A stretch of 64,000 nucleotides of DNA from Aurelia coerulea (taxonomy: Eukaryota; Cnidaria; Scyphozoa; Semaeostomeae; Ulmaridae): contig CM076944.1 in the NCBI GenBank assembly GCA_039566865.1, positions 22,561,001-22,625,000 on the forward strand, in the 5' to 3' direction. The first letter of the stretch is position 1. Each line of letters starts with the position of its first letter. Under the pieces are notes generated by a model, which had not been told where the DNA came from, made no database searches, and saw nothing but the letters and a program-made list of their open reading frames with translations. This document shows positions 34,058-44,503 of this stretch, piece after piece. The position numbers and the translations under genes are program-made.

Positions 34058-34153
34058 TACAGGAGGGGAAGGAGGAAAGGGGGGAGGACAGCCAAATAGT
34101 GGAACAAACAACAAAATGTCACTACTTCAGCCTTTCATTACATGCCCCTGCTG

Positions 34154-34419
34154 CAGGGCCGTCGAGAGAGGGGCCAGGGCAAGGGCAGGAGAGGGGACAG
34201 GTGCTGGAAAATTTATGGACCACGCCCTTTATGCTTGGGCCACGCCCTCCTATGCACCGGTAAAACGTTGATTTTTGATTTTATTTAGAATCTCAGTGGG
34301 CCCGCGGGCCTGAAAACGTTCCTGAAAGAAAACTACAACAAAGAAAAAATACTAAACTTCTTCCTTGCAGGCCCCCTGGAAACTACCCTGACTACCCCTC
34401 CCTTCTCTCGACGGTCCTG
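34154..34419. mobile_element. hAT-type MITE, 266 bp
   Basis: Ends cagggccgtcgagagagggg and cccttctctcgacggtcctg. The flanking 8-mers are ccctgctg (34146-34153) and ccccgctg (34420-34427), one mismatch. A fragment of the same family ends at 1122. The region 34428-34905 shows no recognised feature. Confidence 0.85.
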
Positions 34420-34907
34420 CCCCGCTGCCCCGTCTCAACTTGGTCAGTCGATTATTGATAGGCAATGCGAAAGAGTCGGTGATCAAGTGCTTGCAAGCAT
34501 GCGTGAAACAAGGAAGGATCCTTTCGAGATTGACAATGCGAATTGATTTTTGCTAACCCGTTTCGCTTGCACGAGTTTGGAATAGTATGTTTTGAGTCCC
34601 AAGGCGAAGAGGAAGAAATAAAGAGATTTGCAAAAACATATGAATGAAAATCAACATGAAAATCATATCGGGATACTCTCATCTTGAAAAGGCATACCTG
34701 TGACATCATTCATCACGTGACATCTGGCAAGTTCTAAAAATGTTGTGGGGGTTTAATATGTTAGTTGTACTATACACTTCATAATATGGCGATAAAACAG
34801 AGGTCGGGCAGTGCGGCCATGACTCAGTCAGTGAAATCCACACATTTTCGTTAAATCTCTGCGAATGTCGCGAATTCGCGTACTCTTACCTCATCCAGTG
34901 TATGGTA

Positions 34908-35179
34908 CACTCTTTTTTACAAGAATACTATAAATTTTTTCCAGCCTCGATATTCTTTTAAGAAATTTTCGTTTTGAGCCTGAATATATTCACAAAGCAT
35001 TCTTATTTTTTATTGGAATTTGTTATAATTCTCTCTTGTGAACATTGCAGAACAGGCAACTGGTGAAAAATGAAACACAAACATGCGAGCTGGGCTGATA
35101 TATTCTTATGATATCCTTAAAAATTTGATGATTCTGAGCCGGAATATTCTTATAAATCTTAATTCTTATGAAAAGAGTG
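34908..35179. mobile_element. TA-flanked MITE of the TAAGAA family
   Basis: Left CACTCTTTTTTACAAGAAT after TA; right ATTCTTATGAAAAGAGTG. Direct-orientation sister copy at 39195-39476, sharing aggcaactg and acaaa.atgcgagct in the middle. 35180-35560 has no recognised gene. Confidence 0.82.
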
Positions 35180-35616
35180 CATCATAATAACTGAAGGAAG
35201 TTGGACTGAAATGTTGGTTCATTCAATCAGGATTTCACTGTGCCAATACTTTGATACATTGTCAAACGCATCTAATGTTCTGTCATTGTCATCTGTTTCT
35301 CGAGCGCCTGCCACTCTTTGGTTTCTTTGTTGGCTTTGTAGCAACAGGTGCAACTGGAACTAGATAAGAAAAAAGACACGCACTTGATACATTTTGAAGT
35401 TTGACCGGAAGTGTCATTTTTGTGACGTCATATTTAAAAGTAATGTGGCTCTCGCTCTTGCAGGTGAGTCAGGCATGTTTTCAAAAATACTGCAGTTACA
35501 CTGCATTTGATTAGACCCATAGGCAGGTGTGGAGGATAGTTAAAGGAAATTCCCTGCCTAGTTGAATACAGTATTACCCCACTACTAAGAAACTGACTTA
35601 TACGAAACTGCTGCCT

Positions 35617-38588
35617 CACAGTGATCCAGAGCATGGAATAAATAGGAAAACATGAAGTTTCGAAAACCCCGGGGGGGGTACTTGACCAGGTTTTGGTCGG
35701 GGACGTGCCATCGAAGCTTCAAAAACATACCCGTTCCTTATACCAATTTTGCGAAAAAGTATACCCGACTTTATACCAATTTTGCGAAAAAGTATACCCG
35801 ACCTTATACCAATTTTCCGAAAAAGTATACCAAAATCGTTCCTTAAACCAAAATCGCGAAAATCGATACCGTTCCTTATACCAAAATCGTGAAAATCGAC
35901 ACCGTTCCTTATACCAAAATCGCGAAAATCGATACCCTTCCCGATGGCACGTCCCCGTACCCAAAATATGTGAAGTGCCCCCCCCGGGTCGAAAACATGC
36001 ACATTTTTACATCCTCTTTAAAGAGGGTATCCTTGGGCTTAACAGAAACCAAAAATTTTCAAAATCGGACTATCCAATGATGAGAAATGGAATTTTGAAG
36101 TTTGTCAAAATTTCAAGTGGTTGTTTACATTAGAATTTCCGGTGCAATGTAGCGTTTTGAGCCAACTTTAAAGTGTCATAAATCAGCCTAGAAAAGACCG
36201 ATTTTCATGATTTTTGTACGAAATGGTCAGCAACTTAGTTGTGCTCAACATATGTAAAAATGTTGTAGATTGAGTGTAAGATCATGGGTAGATGGACACT
36301 ATTTTGATGCTTACTTTTTACGACAAATTTCGTGAAAAATTGCTACTCAAAGTTGAAAACAAAAACTCTATGTAATTCTAGGTGTTAGATATTAATATAT
36401 TTAATTACTAGAACCTATTTGGAGCATTCCTGCCCAAGGGCCCGTTTCAAATCGTTCTAATTTTGTCGCAAAGAAAGCTTGAAGATTGCATGTGACATAG
36501 GTGTTTCTTTCCTGATTTCCTTTCAAAATTGTAACAGTGCCGTGAGTGTCTTCTTCAAAGCAAGAGCTCTAGATTTGCGAAATTGGTTCTCAAGAATTCA
36601 AAAGAGGTATTCTCGATGCAATGATAAAAACAATAGCCAATCTTTGTGAAACAATAGCTTAATGCTGTGAAACAATTGACCTACATTGGAAAACAGAATC
36701 TGTTTTCTCTTTCTTTCTGCAAGATCCAACCAATTGAGATATGTTTAATACTTTGATATATGCTATGTTAAAATTCGTTCGATATCTAAATCTAGTGGAA
36801 CTAATAGAGTCAAAACAGTTTCGCCGTCTCAAGACGGAATTGTGTAGTTCAAAAAGAGTACATCGAATCAATCACAAGGCTATCATTTGTTGCTTCAACG
36901 AATGGTTCAGCAGCCTGACGACTTTTCTTAAAGATATCGTGACGGGATTTTGCCACAAGTGGCCATGTGGCCATGAGGTTATCAATATCCACACAATAGT
37001 GTCTTCGAGGTTGGCTTTAACTGAAGTATGCCTAGTCCTACACCCAGCTCCACTTCGAAAATTCCTGATGTGCTTGTTCCTGGCCTCCAAGCCACTTTCC
37101 GACCAAACTGCAATTGGTCCACCCTCAAGTATCTCAAAAGAGCTCCCAGTTATGGGCCAACATTTGGTGAACAGATGAGTTAATTCGAACCTATGGAAAA
37201 TGAAGACACATGTGTATAATTCTTATCCTTCTTAGCCAGTTTAATGTTTGCCTCGCTATTTCGGAAAGTGTCGACAAAAGCAATATCCTTGACGTCAACT
37301 GTTTCAAGCAGCATTGCCATGATACGATGATCCACCTATGTCTTCATTTTCTATCGGTCCAAATTAACCCTTCTGTTCATCAAATGTTGGCCCATAACTG
37401 GGAGCTCTTTGATATGCATGAGGGTGGACAAATTGCAGCTTGGTCGTAAAATGGCTTAGAGGGATGGGGCAAGCTCATCAGGAACTTGAACTTTCGATAT
37501 GGAGCTGGGTGTAGGGCCAGGCTTACTCGAATACATAACTGTGCGGATGTTGATAACCTCATAGCGACTTGTGGCAAAATCCCGTCAACGATATCTTGAA
37601 GAAAAGTCGTCAGTCTCCTGAACCATTAGTCGGAGCAACAGATGATAGCCTTGTGATTGATTCGATGTACTTTCTTTGAACTAAACAATTCCGTCTTGAA
37701 ACGATGAAACTGTTTTGAATCAATAGTTCCACTAGATTTAGATATCAAGCGAATTTTAACATAGAATATATCAAAGTATTACACATATCTCAATTGGAAG
37801 GACCTTGCAGAAAGAAAGAGCCAACAGATTCTGTTTTCCAATGTAGGTATATTATTTCACAGCATTAAGCTATTGTTTCACAAAAATTGGCTATTATTTC
37901 TATCATTGCATCGAGAATACCTCTTGAATTCTTGAGAACCAATTTCGCAAATCTAGAGCTCTTGCCTTCAAGAAAACAGTTACGGCACTGTTACAGTTTT
38001 GAAAGGAAATCAGGAAAGAAAAGCCTATGTCACATGCAATCTTCAACCATTTTTTGTGACAAAATTAGAACGATTTGAAACGGGCCCTTTGGCAGGAATG
38101 CTCCAAATAGGTTCTAGTAATTTTATATTATAATATCTAACACCTAGAATTACATAGATTTTTTGTGTTCAACTTTGAGTAGCAATTTTTCACGAAATTG
38201 GTCGTAAGAAGTAAGCATCAAAATAGTGTTCATCTACCCATGATCTTACATTCAATACACAACATTTTTATAAATGTTAAGTACAACTACATTGCTGACC
38301 ATTTCGTACAAAAATCATGAAAATCGGTCTTTTCTAGGCTGATTTATGACACTTTAAAGTTGGCTCAAAACGCTACATTGCACCGGAAATTCTAATGTAA
38401 ACAACCATTTAAAAATTTTGACAAACTTCAAAATTCCATTTCTCGTCATTGGATAGTCCGATTTTGAAAATTTTTGCTTTCTGTTAGGCCCAGGATACCC
38501 TCTTTAATGGGGATGTAAAAATTTGCATGTTTTCGAAACTTCATTTTTTCCTATTTATTCCATAATTTCTTCGATCTGGATCACTGTG
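35617..38588. mobile_element. Long palindromic element with CACAGTGATCCAG ends (Transib/RAG-like), copy 2
   Basis: Begins cacagtgatccag at 35617 and ends with its inverse at 38576-38588. The perfect 5 bp duplication tgcct lies at 35612-35616 and 38589-38593. The arms are about 1.2 kb each (left 35617-37172 including a nested G-tract element, right about 37381-38588), with a loop of only about 200 bp. No transposase frame is evident. The arms differ from those of copy 1; the two elements share the 13 bp ends followed by a G-A-rich GGAATAAATA-like block. The shared ends and duplication length suggest a common transposase. Confidence 0.87.
35668..35988. mobile_element. G-tract MITE nested in the palindrome arm
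   Basis: CCC plus 8 G at the left and 8 C plus GGG at the right; 8 bp duplication tcgaaaac at 35660-35667 and 35989-35996. The opposite arm of the host palindrome keeps the empty site (at about 38531). The interior has four or more units of ttataccaattttgcgaaaa and ccaaaatcgcgaaaatcgat. Confidence 0.95.
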
Positions 38589-38802
38589 TGCCTGCTAGAT
38601 GGCACTAAAGTCATTGTCCAACATTTGGTTTAATATAACACTTATTGATAAGAAGAAACAAAGCAGCCTGGTTTCACAAAATGAGTTTCTTAGTGGCGGG
38701 GTAATACTGTACTGTAGATTCCTTGTTTTTCGTGCGAATTTGTTTCCCGTCAGAGACTATCAAGTCGTCGCTTTAAATTGCACAACTCGGAAATCCATCT
38801 TC

Positions 38803-38975
38803 TGTAGGGTAAAACGGGGTAAATTAAATTTGAGGTTTTTCAAGGATATCCCCAAAGAGATTGTAGCTGAGGGCAAACTTTTTAACGTTGTTTTGACATG
38901 TCTTTGGGTCAGTTTATCCAGCAAAAATACTCAGGCAAACGGGGCACAATTTTTTTGGGACACCCTCTCATAAAT
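38803..38975. repeat. GGGTAAAACGGGGTAAA element fragment
   Basis: Starts tagggtaaaacggggtaaa, then gaggtttttcaaggatatcc and gagggcaaactttttaa, which also occur, inverted, in 48214-48424. Confidence 0.7.
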
Positions 38976-39194
38976 TCCAAGAAATTCGATACAGTTTTAT
39001 CCCAAACCATATCAAAATTAATATGCAAACTTGTTTAGCTAACTAAATGGAAAATCTCTGGCAGCCTCTGGAATTTGAGGTGAAAGTAAATAGTAGGGTA
39101 AGACGGGGTAAAGTGAACTACTTGGAACATTCGCGCTTCTCTCCGAAAGTAAACATGCAATGATGAAACATGATTTATGCCCAATGCTTTGCTA

Positions 39195-39476
39195 CACGTA
39201 TTTTTTTTTATAAGAATACTATAAATTTTGTCCAGCCTCAATATTCTTAACAAATTTTAGTTTTGAGCCTTAACATATTCTTAAAATATTCTTATATTTT
39301 TCAAATCTGATATGGTTCTCTGTTATGAACATCGCAAAACAGGCAACTGCTGATATGAAAAATGAGACACAAATATGCGAGCTGAGGCTGAGCAATATTC
39401 TTATAATATTCTTAACATTTGGATGATCCCGAGCCTGAATATTCTTATAAACAATATTCTTATAAAAAAAAGAGTG
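39195..39476. mobile_element. TA-flanked MITE of the TAAGAA family, second copy
   Basis: TA at 39193-39194 and 39477-39478. Ends CACGTATTTTTTTTTATAAG and TTATAAAAAAAAGAGTG. Same orientation and arrangement as 34908-35179. Confidence 0.85.
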
Positions 39477-39548
39477 TACATGTGCTCGCAGAAAATGAAA
39501 ACATTTTTGCAAAATAGTTCTTCCTGTTGTTGCAAAAAATCCCTTTAC

Positions 39549-40992
39549 CAGGCGCGCAACTAGGAATTTTACAGGGCAGGGGTCCAAACCAGAAAAAGGG
39601 CACACTCCATATCATTTCAAGAAGTGGTGTCGCCTGGGATGTCAGTTTTTCAAGCTCAAAAAGCGAAGGCAGAAATCAGGGGATATTTTTCTAATGTTCA
39701 CCTCTCTAAAGCATATCAATAAACAAATATGTCAACACATAAGAGAAGCAGTTAGAACACGGTAAAGGAAATGCGAACGAAACGAGCTGGTAGGGGATTC
39801 GGGGGCTTGCCCCCGAAAATTTTTAAAATCACGCTCTCTAGATCATCGGAGAATGCCTATCTTAAAAGAGATCAAAACTAGAAGAGAATGAAAAACACCC
39901 TCCTAGGACAGACAAGAAACACTGAAAAGGCTGCTCGTACACGCTTTTTACAAGAAACTGTGCTCTGAAGTTTGTTGTATGGTTTCTCAATTTTGGGCCA
40001 ATTTTTTTACCGGATAAGAATTTGAAAGGCCACTGCTCCTTGGATAAGAGAACGAAAATATTGGCAAAAATATCATTCAATGGTGAACAGGTTCAAATCT
40101 TTTTGCGAATTTACCTGAATAAATTCGGCCACTCCGCTCTAAAATTGTGAGGGATTTTCTGGAAAAGCCCCCTCAGGAAACCTTTAAAGCTGGCCTAAAA
40201 TGACGATCAATTTTTCCTAATATTCCTGCTTCCCAGCGATGACTTCAACAAGCATGAGCACCTGTTGTGTTATACTCTTGAGAGGACGAAGCCACCCGGA
40301 ATTGTGCTGTAATGCTCTCAGAGAGAGAAATGACACTTCCATAATTCCAAAGAGATTAAACGTGCTAATAATGCATGTAAAAGCCATTGCTGCAAGGAAA
40401 AAAATTCGATCAAGATTTTCGGCCTGCTTTGAGGGTTTTATTTTTTGAAGGGGCTTTGTTTCTTGAGAAAACTTTGGAATGAAGTTGCCGATTTCGGTCA
40501 GGCAAATGTAAAATTCATTTGAACATGAACAATATCATTACCTTGATATCCAGACAGCGCTGGTCTTTCAAATGGGATTGTTTTTACTCACCCAGTCGTC
40601 AAAGTGTCTTGCGACGGCTTTTTTTTAACAAAATGAGTCTTGTCTTTGAGCATCTGATTTGTAGTGCTTTTTACATGTGCCATGTAAGACATCTCTTGAC
40701 ACTTTCAGCCGTATTTGCAAGTTTTTGAGCCTCAGCATTCAGAAAATCGCTGATGATTTCGGAAAAATAAGTCCAATTCAAGCATGGCGAATTCTCCAAC
40801 TTTGTTCAAGATCTTGGTAATTCAAGAAAGCATTCAACAAATATTGACACTTCATCGCAAGAACCCGTACAAATACCGGTCAATAATACGTCAAATTAAC
40901 ATAATTTTCTCCCTAAAAAGGGCACTTTTTTGCCCTTTTGAAAAAAGGGCAGGGGTCTGGACCCCCAGGACCCCCCCGTAGTTGCGCCCCTG
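39549..40992. mobile_element. Non-autonomous hAT-like element, 1.4 kb
   Basis: The ends caggcgcgcaactaggaatt and ccgtagttgcgcccctg are inverted repeats, with gggcaggggtcc repeated just inside each end. The flanks share ctttac(c). No transposase frame was found, and the short frames inside look accidental. Confidence 0.78.
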
Positions 40993-41344
40993 CTTTACCC
41001 CAGGCAGTAAAAACAACCTCGGGAAATTATGGATGTTGGGTTTGGGCTCCAATCTTTTGTCTTAATTTGCTACCCCAAGACGAAATTCATTTCCATGATT
41101 GTTTTGATCGATTTGAAGCACATACCATGTATTTACTTTTTCCAAAAGGAAAATGCCAAGAAAGACTTTTTTGTCAGCTAACATAATATTTTAAAAGATC
41201 CACCGCTCAGTCGATATTTTGCTTCGACCGGGGTAAAGTGAACTACCAACGATTTTTGATTTTCTCATGTGAACACGAAGTCAGATGAAGAGTGGATTAG
41301 TAAAGTGCTCTAATTCTACTAAAGAATTCTACTGTTACTTCTGA

Positions 41345-42516
41345 CAGAAAAATGGAAGACAGCTATAGACAGGGGCAAAGTAATAGGAGTACTATATATT
41401 GATCTAAGGAAGGCTTTCGATTCAATAAGCCACGACATCTTGTTGGAGAAACTGAAAGGATTTGGCATATGTGGAAATTTATTTGGAATAGTTGAAAATT
41501 ACCTCAATAATAGGCAGCAATATACTGAAGTTAATGGATCAAGATCAAAGAAATGTGAAGTTTTATACGGAGTACCCCAGGGATCCGTACTCCAAAGTTG
41601 TTTAAAATCTTTGTAAATGATTTACCAGATAACATCAATGATGGAGAGCTGTATATGTTCGCTGATGATACTACAGCTTACTTTATAGGAAACAATGTGG
41701 AAGAGGTTATTGATGGTCTAAATAGAATAGCAGAAACAATACATCATTGGTGTATTGACAACAAGTTGACTATCAATACTGAAAAAACTCAGGCGATGCT
41801 CATAACTGGACAAAAGTTTGTTGGACCCCTGAGGAGGCTGTCAATTGGAGGTGAAACCATCCAGTTTGTAGACTCAGCGAAATGCCTTGGGGTTCATATT
41901 GACAAAGGCTTAAACTGGAGTAAACAAGTAAAATCTGTTGCCAAGTCTTTTAGTGCAAAACTATCGCAACTCAAGAGAATGAATTTTCTACAAAGAAAAG
42001 TACTAGAAGAAATTTATTACAAGTCGGTAATAGCTGGGGTGGTTTATTGTATATCTGTTTGGGAAAACTATGCCACAGCTAAGTTAAATGAAATCGAGAA
42101 GATACACAAGAGAGCAGCAAAACTGATATATGATGTGAAAAGGGGTGAGGATCCACTAGAGGTAGCTAAATGGAAACCTATAAGCTATCTTTACAAAAGA
42201 AGAGTGGCAACAATAATGCACGAAGTGCATAGAAATGAGCTGAACATAGAACTAACTGAAATGTTTGAAAAGAATGAAAGGTTCTAAAACCAGGGGAGCA
42301 AACAACTATGCGATACCAAGGCCTAGAACAGAACATGGGAGAACATCAATCTGTTATCGCGGTCCTCTTACCTGGAACAATCTACCTGAATCAGTTAAAA
42401 CATTAAGCACTCCAGAATTAAAGAAAAGATTAAAATTTTGTGAACTAGAGAAAATTCACTATGGAAAGGAAGCATCAATTGGAACTAACAAGAAAGATGA
42501 TTTTATTTATTTTTAG
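41345..42516 (+). pseudogene. LINE reverse transcriptase remnant, frameshifted
   Basis: KWKTAIDRGKVIGVLYIDLR, DSISHDILLEKL and YGVPQGSVL are in one frame. A small deletion near 41590 shifts the frame to LFKIFVNDLPDNI and MFADDTTAYF, the catalytic box. A further shift near 42275 leads to the C-terminal region (GANNYAIPRPRTEHG, ICYRGPLTWNNLPESVK) ending at 42516. Only palm and thumb parts survive; no endonuclease. Inactive. Confidence 0.87.
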
Positions 42517-42635
42517 GAACTTATTTTAACAATTGTAATTAGCTCGTTTTACTTTAATTATTTAGAAAACTTTAATTTGCAGGTCCACATCAGCACTTCT
42601 GTGCTGCTAACTATCACCTGCTTTAACAAATAAAG

Positions 42636-42787
42636 CTATGTATGTATGTATGTATGTATGTATGTATGTATGTATGTATGTATGTATGTATGTATGTATG
42701 TATGTATGTATGTATGTATGTATGTATGTATGTATGTATGTATGTATGTATGTATGTATGTATGTATGTATGTATGTATGTATGTAT
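42636..42787. repeat. (ATGT)n microsatellite, about 38 units
   Basis: An uninterrupted tract. The open frames crossing it (Met-Tyr-Val-Cys repeats and Tyr-Ile-His-Thr repeats) are artefacts. Confidence 0.98.
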
Positions 42788-42788
42788 G

Positions 42789-42850
42789 CGAGTTGCGAGT
42801 TAATAGTGAAAAGTGCGAGTTGGTACATTTAAATGCGAGTTGCGAGTTCG
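42789..42850. repeat. GCGAGTT minisatellite
   Basis: Units of gcgagttgcgagtt immediately after the LINE tail. The same unit in inverse orientation fills 46555-46768. Confidence 0.8.
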
Positions 42851-43126
42851 GTAAAAAAACTTAAGATTTTCCATTTTTTGCAGCTAAAACACCGCAATTT
42901 TTTGGAGAGCCTTTGTCAAGATCAGGGGAGTTAAAGAACAGTTTTTTAATTCGCAGAGAGCCGCTAATAAAGGTTTTGCTTTCGGCTCGGACAATTAGGC
43001 CTACAGAGAAGAAACATTCTTCTCTTTGGTATTTCTTGAGTTGGTAATACAAATAGGCTGTATGCCCAAAACACTTTTCAACTCATAACTAAAGACTAAA
43101 AAGTTTTTTAACTTCGAATTTACATA

Positions 43127-43514
43127 CACGTTTTTTATATAAGAAATTGGTTCATAAGAAAAGGGTACTAGGATTGCGAAAAATTTAAGAAACTCTAGTA
43201 CTATGCCTGAGAATTGCTAAGAAACATTTAAAGCCAAATACAAGGATGTCTTGGGAAATTATCGTTAAGCCTTTATTTTTTAGTAATATTCATGATAAAT
43301 TTGTGTTTTGCAAAGTGAACTCTCTTTCTTGATAAAAAGTGTGCTGTCTGTCAAGAAACGAATACGTGGCCGTGGAAGAAACTACAACATGCATCTAAAA
43401 ATAAGAAACACAGTAAGAAACTTTTAGAACAAAAAAGCTGAAATTTTCACTTGAAAATAAGAAAAATTTAATTCTGTGGGCTTTTCCCAGTTTCTTACGA
43501 AAGAAAAAACGTGT
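43127..43514. mobile_element. TA-flanked MITE of the TAAGAA family, third full copy
   Basis: TA at 43125-43126 and 43515-43516. Ends CACGTTTTTTATATAAGAAA and TTTCTTACG with AAAAAACGTG. 43515-43960 shows no recognised gene. Confidence 0.82.
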
Positions 43515-43968
43515 ATCAGAGCAGGCCTGACTGAAGGATATGCAAGAAATCATGCAGAAGCTACTTCGAACATGAGTGATATATCACTCTGTCGAAAAAA
43601 CCTACGAAATTTGAAAAGCAAGAGGGTGTATAGGGAACTGTTACCAATTCCTTGAAAAGCAAGGGGTTTTTGCTAAATAGCACCAGATTTTACTGGAGTG
43701 TGATGCCTCTTGAATTTGCCTTTGTTGACGATGCTTTTGCAAATCGAAAAACACCCTAAGCAGAGCTCAATTTACTTCAATTTCTTTTCTGAGCTCAGCA
43801 ATTAACATGGACTTGCACAAGTCATCTTGAAAGGGAAAGACAACGAATTAATGATTCTCCTTTAATTTTCTTTGAAGACAACTAAGTCAAGTCCCCAGTT
43901 TACTACATAACAGTAATAAGTAATATTAGTGAACGACTTGGGGGAATGAAAGCCACAAATTGTAATAA

Positions 43969-44472
43969 GTGGCCCCCCAAGCGGGGTCTCCCATCACGCG
44001 ATCACGTCGATTTTTTTGCCCTTTCACGCCGTCACGCCGAAATATTTTCCTCATCACGTTCACGTGCACAATATTTTAGTCAAACATTTCTTTTTAGTCA
44101 AAAGTCTAATATGCACCATCACTATGTTTCTGCACAGAGTACTATGCATATGTCAAGACCTTCCGGTTGACAATTCAGGTGTAGCAACGAATTAATGCCC
44201 TCACAACTCCTCTCACTGCTCAAAATGTAGTTAGTTGGTTCGTTCGCACTTATTTCTTTAGATGTTGCCTGTTGCGTTTTGTTTAGTTTCCTTTTTTGCG
44301 TATCCTGTAAGCATTTAGCCAATAGTTCTTTGTAACTCCGGTGTTTACAGTGATAATTATTATTATTATATTATTATTATTATTATTAAAAGCCTGAACC
44401 GTGAAATTACACTCATTTTTGATTACAAAGTCCACTTTGTAATCTAAGAAGGGGCTTCGATGTCAGTCAGTA

Positions 44473-44503
<31 letters not shown>

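Larger units (their letters stand above)
35568..38710. repeat. Outer inverted pair around the second Transib-like element
   Basis: acagtattaccccactacta with agaaact (35568-35594) is inverted at 38684-38710 (agtttcttagtggcggggta with atactgt). The Transib-like element therefore inserted into an older inverted-repeat element. Confidence 0.7.
39096..41007. repeat. GGGGTAAAGTGAACTA element, hosting two nested insertions
   Basis: The left end is tagggtaagacggggtaaag at 39096; the right end is ctttaccccagg at 40993-41004. Between them are the TAAGAA MITE (39195-39476) and the hAT element (39549-40992). An isolated further end occurs at 41228. Confidence 0.55.
41310..42788 (+). mobile_element. LINE fragment with (ATGT)n tail
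   Basis: 5'-truncated non-LTR element of a different family from the other copies in the window. The coding remnant is followed by a short 3' UTR with AATAAA at about 42629 and then a pure ATGT tract at 42636-42787, which serves as the 3' tail. Confidence 0.85.

Noticed and set aside
36741..37178. 145-codon frame in the left arm of the second palindrome as a transposase remnant
   Set aside because: No transposase motif is visible and the inverted partner arm does not keep the frame.
42607..42864. Long open frames of Met-Tyr-Val-Cys and Tyr-Ile-His-Thr repeats
   Set aside because: They are translations of the (ATGT)n microsatellite; no gene.
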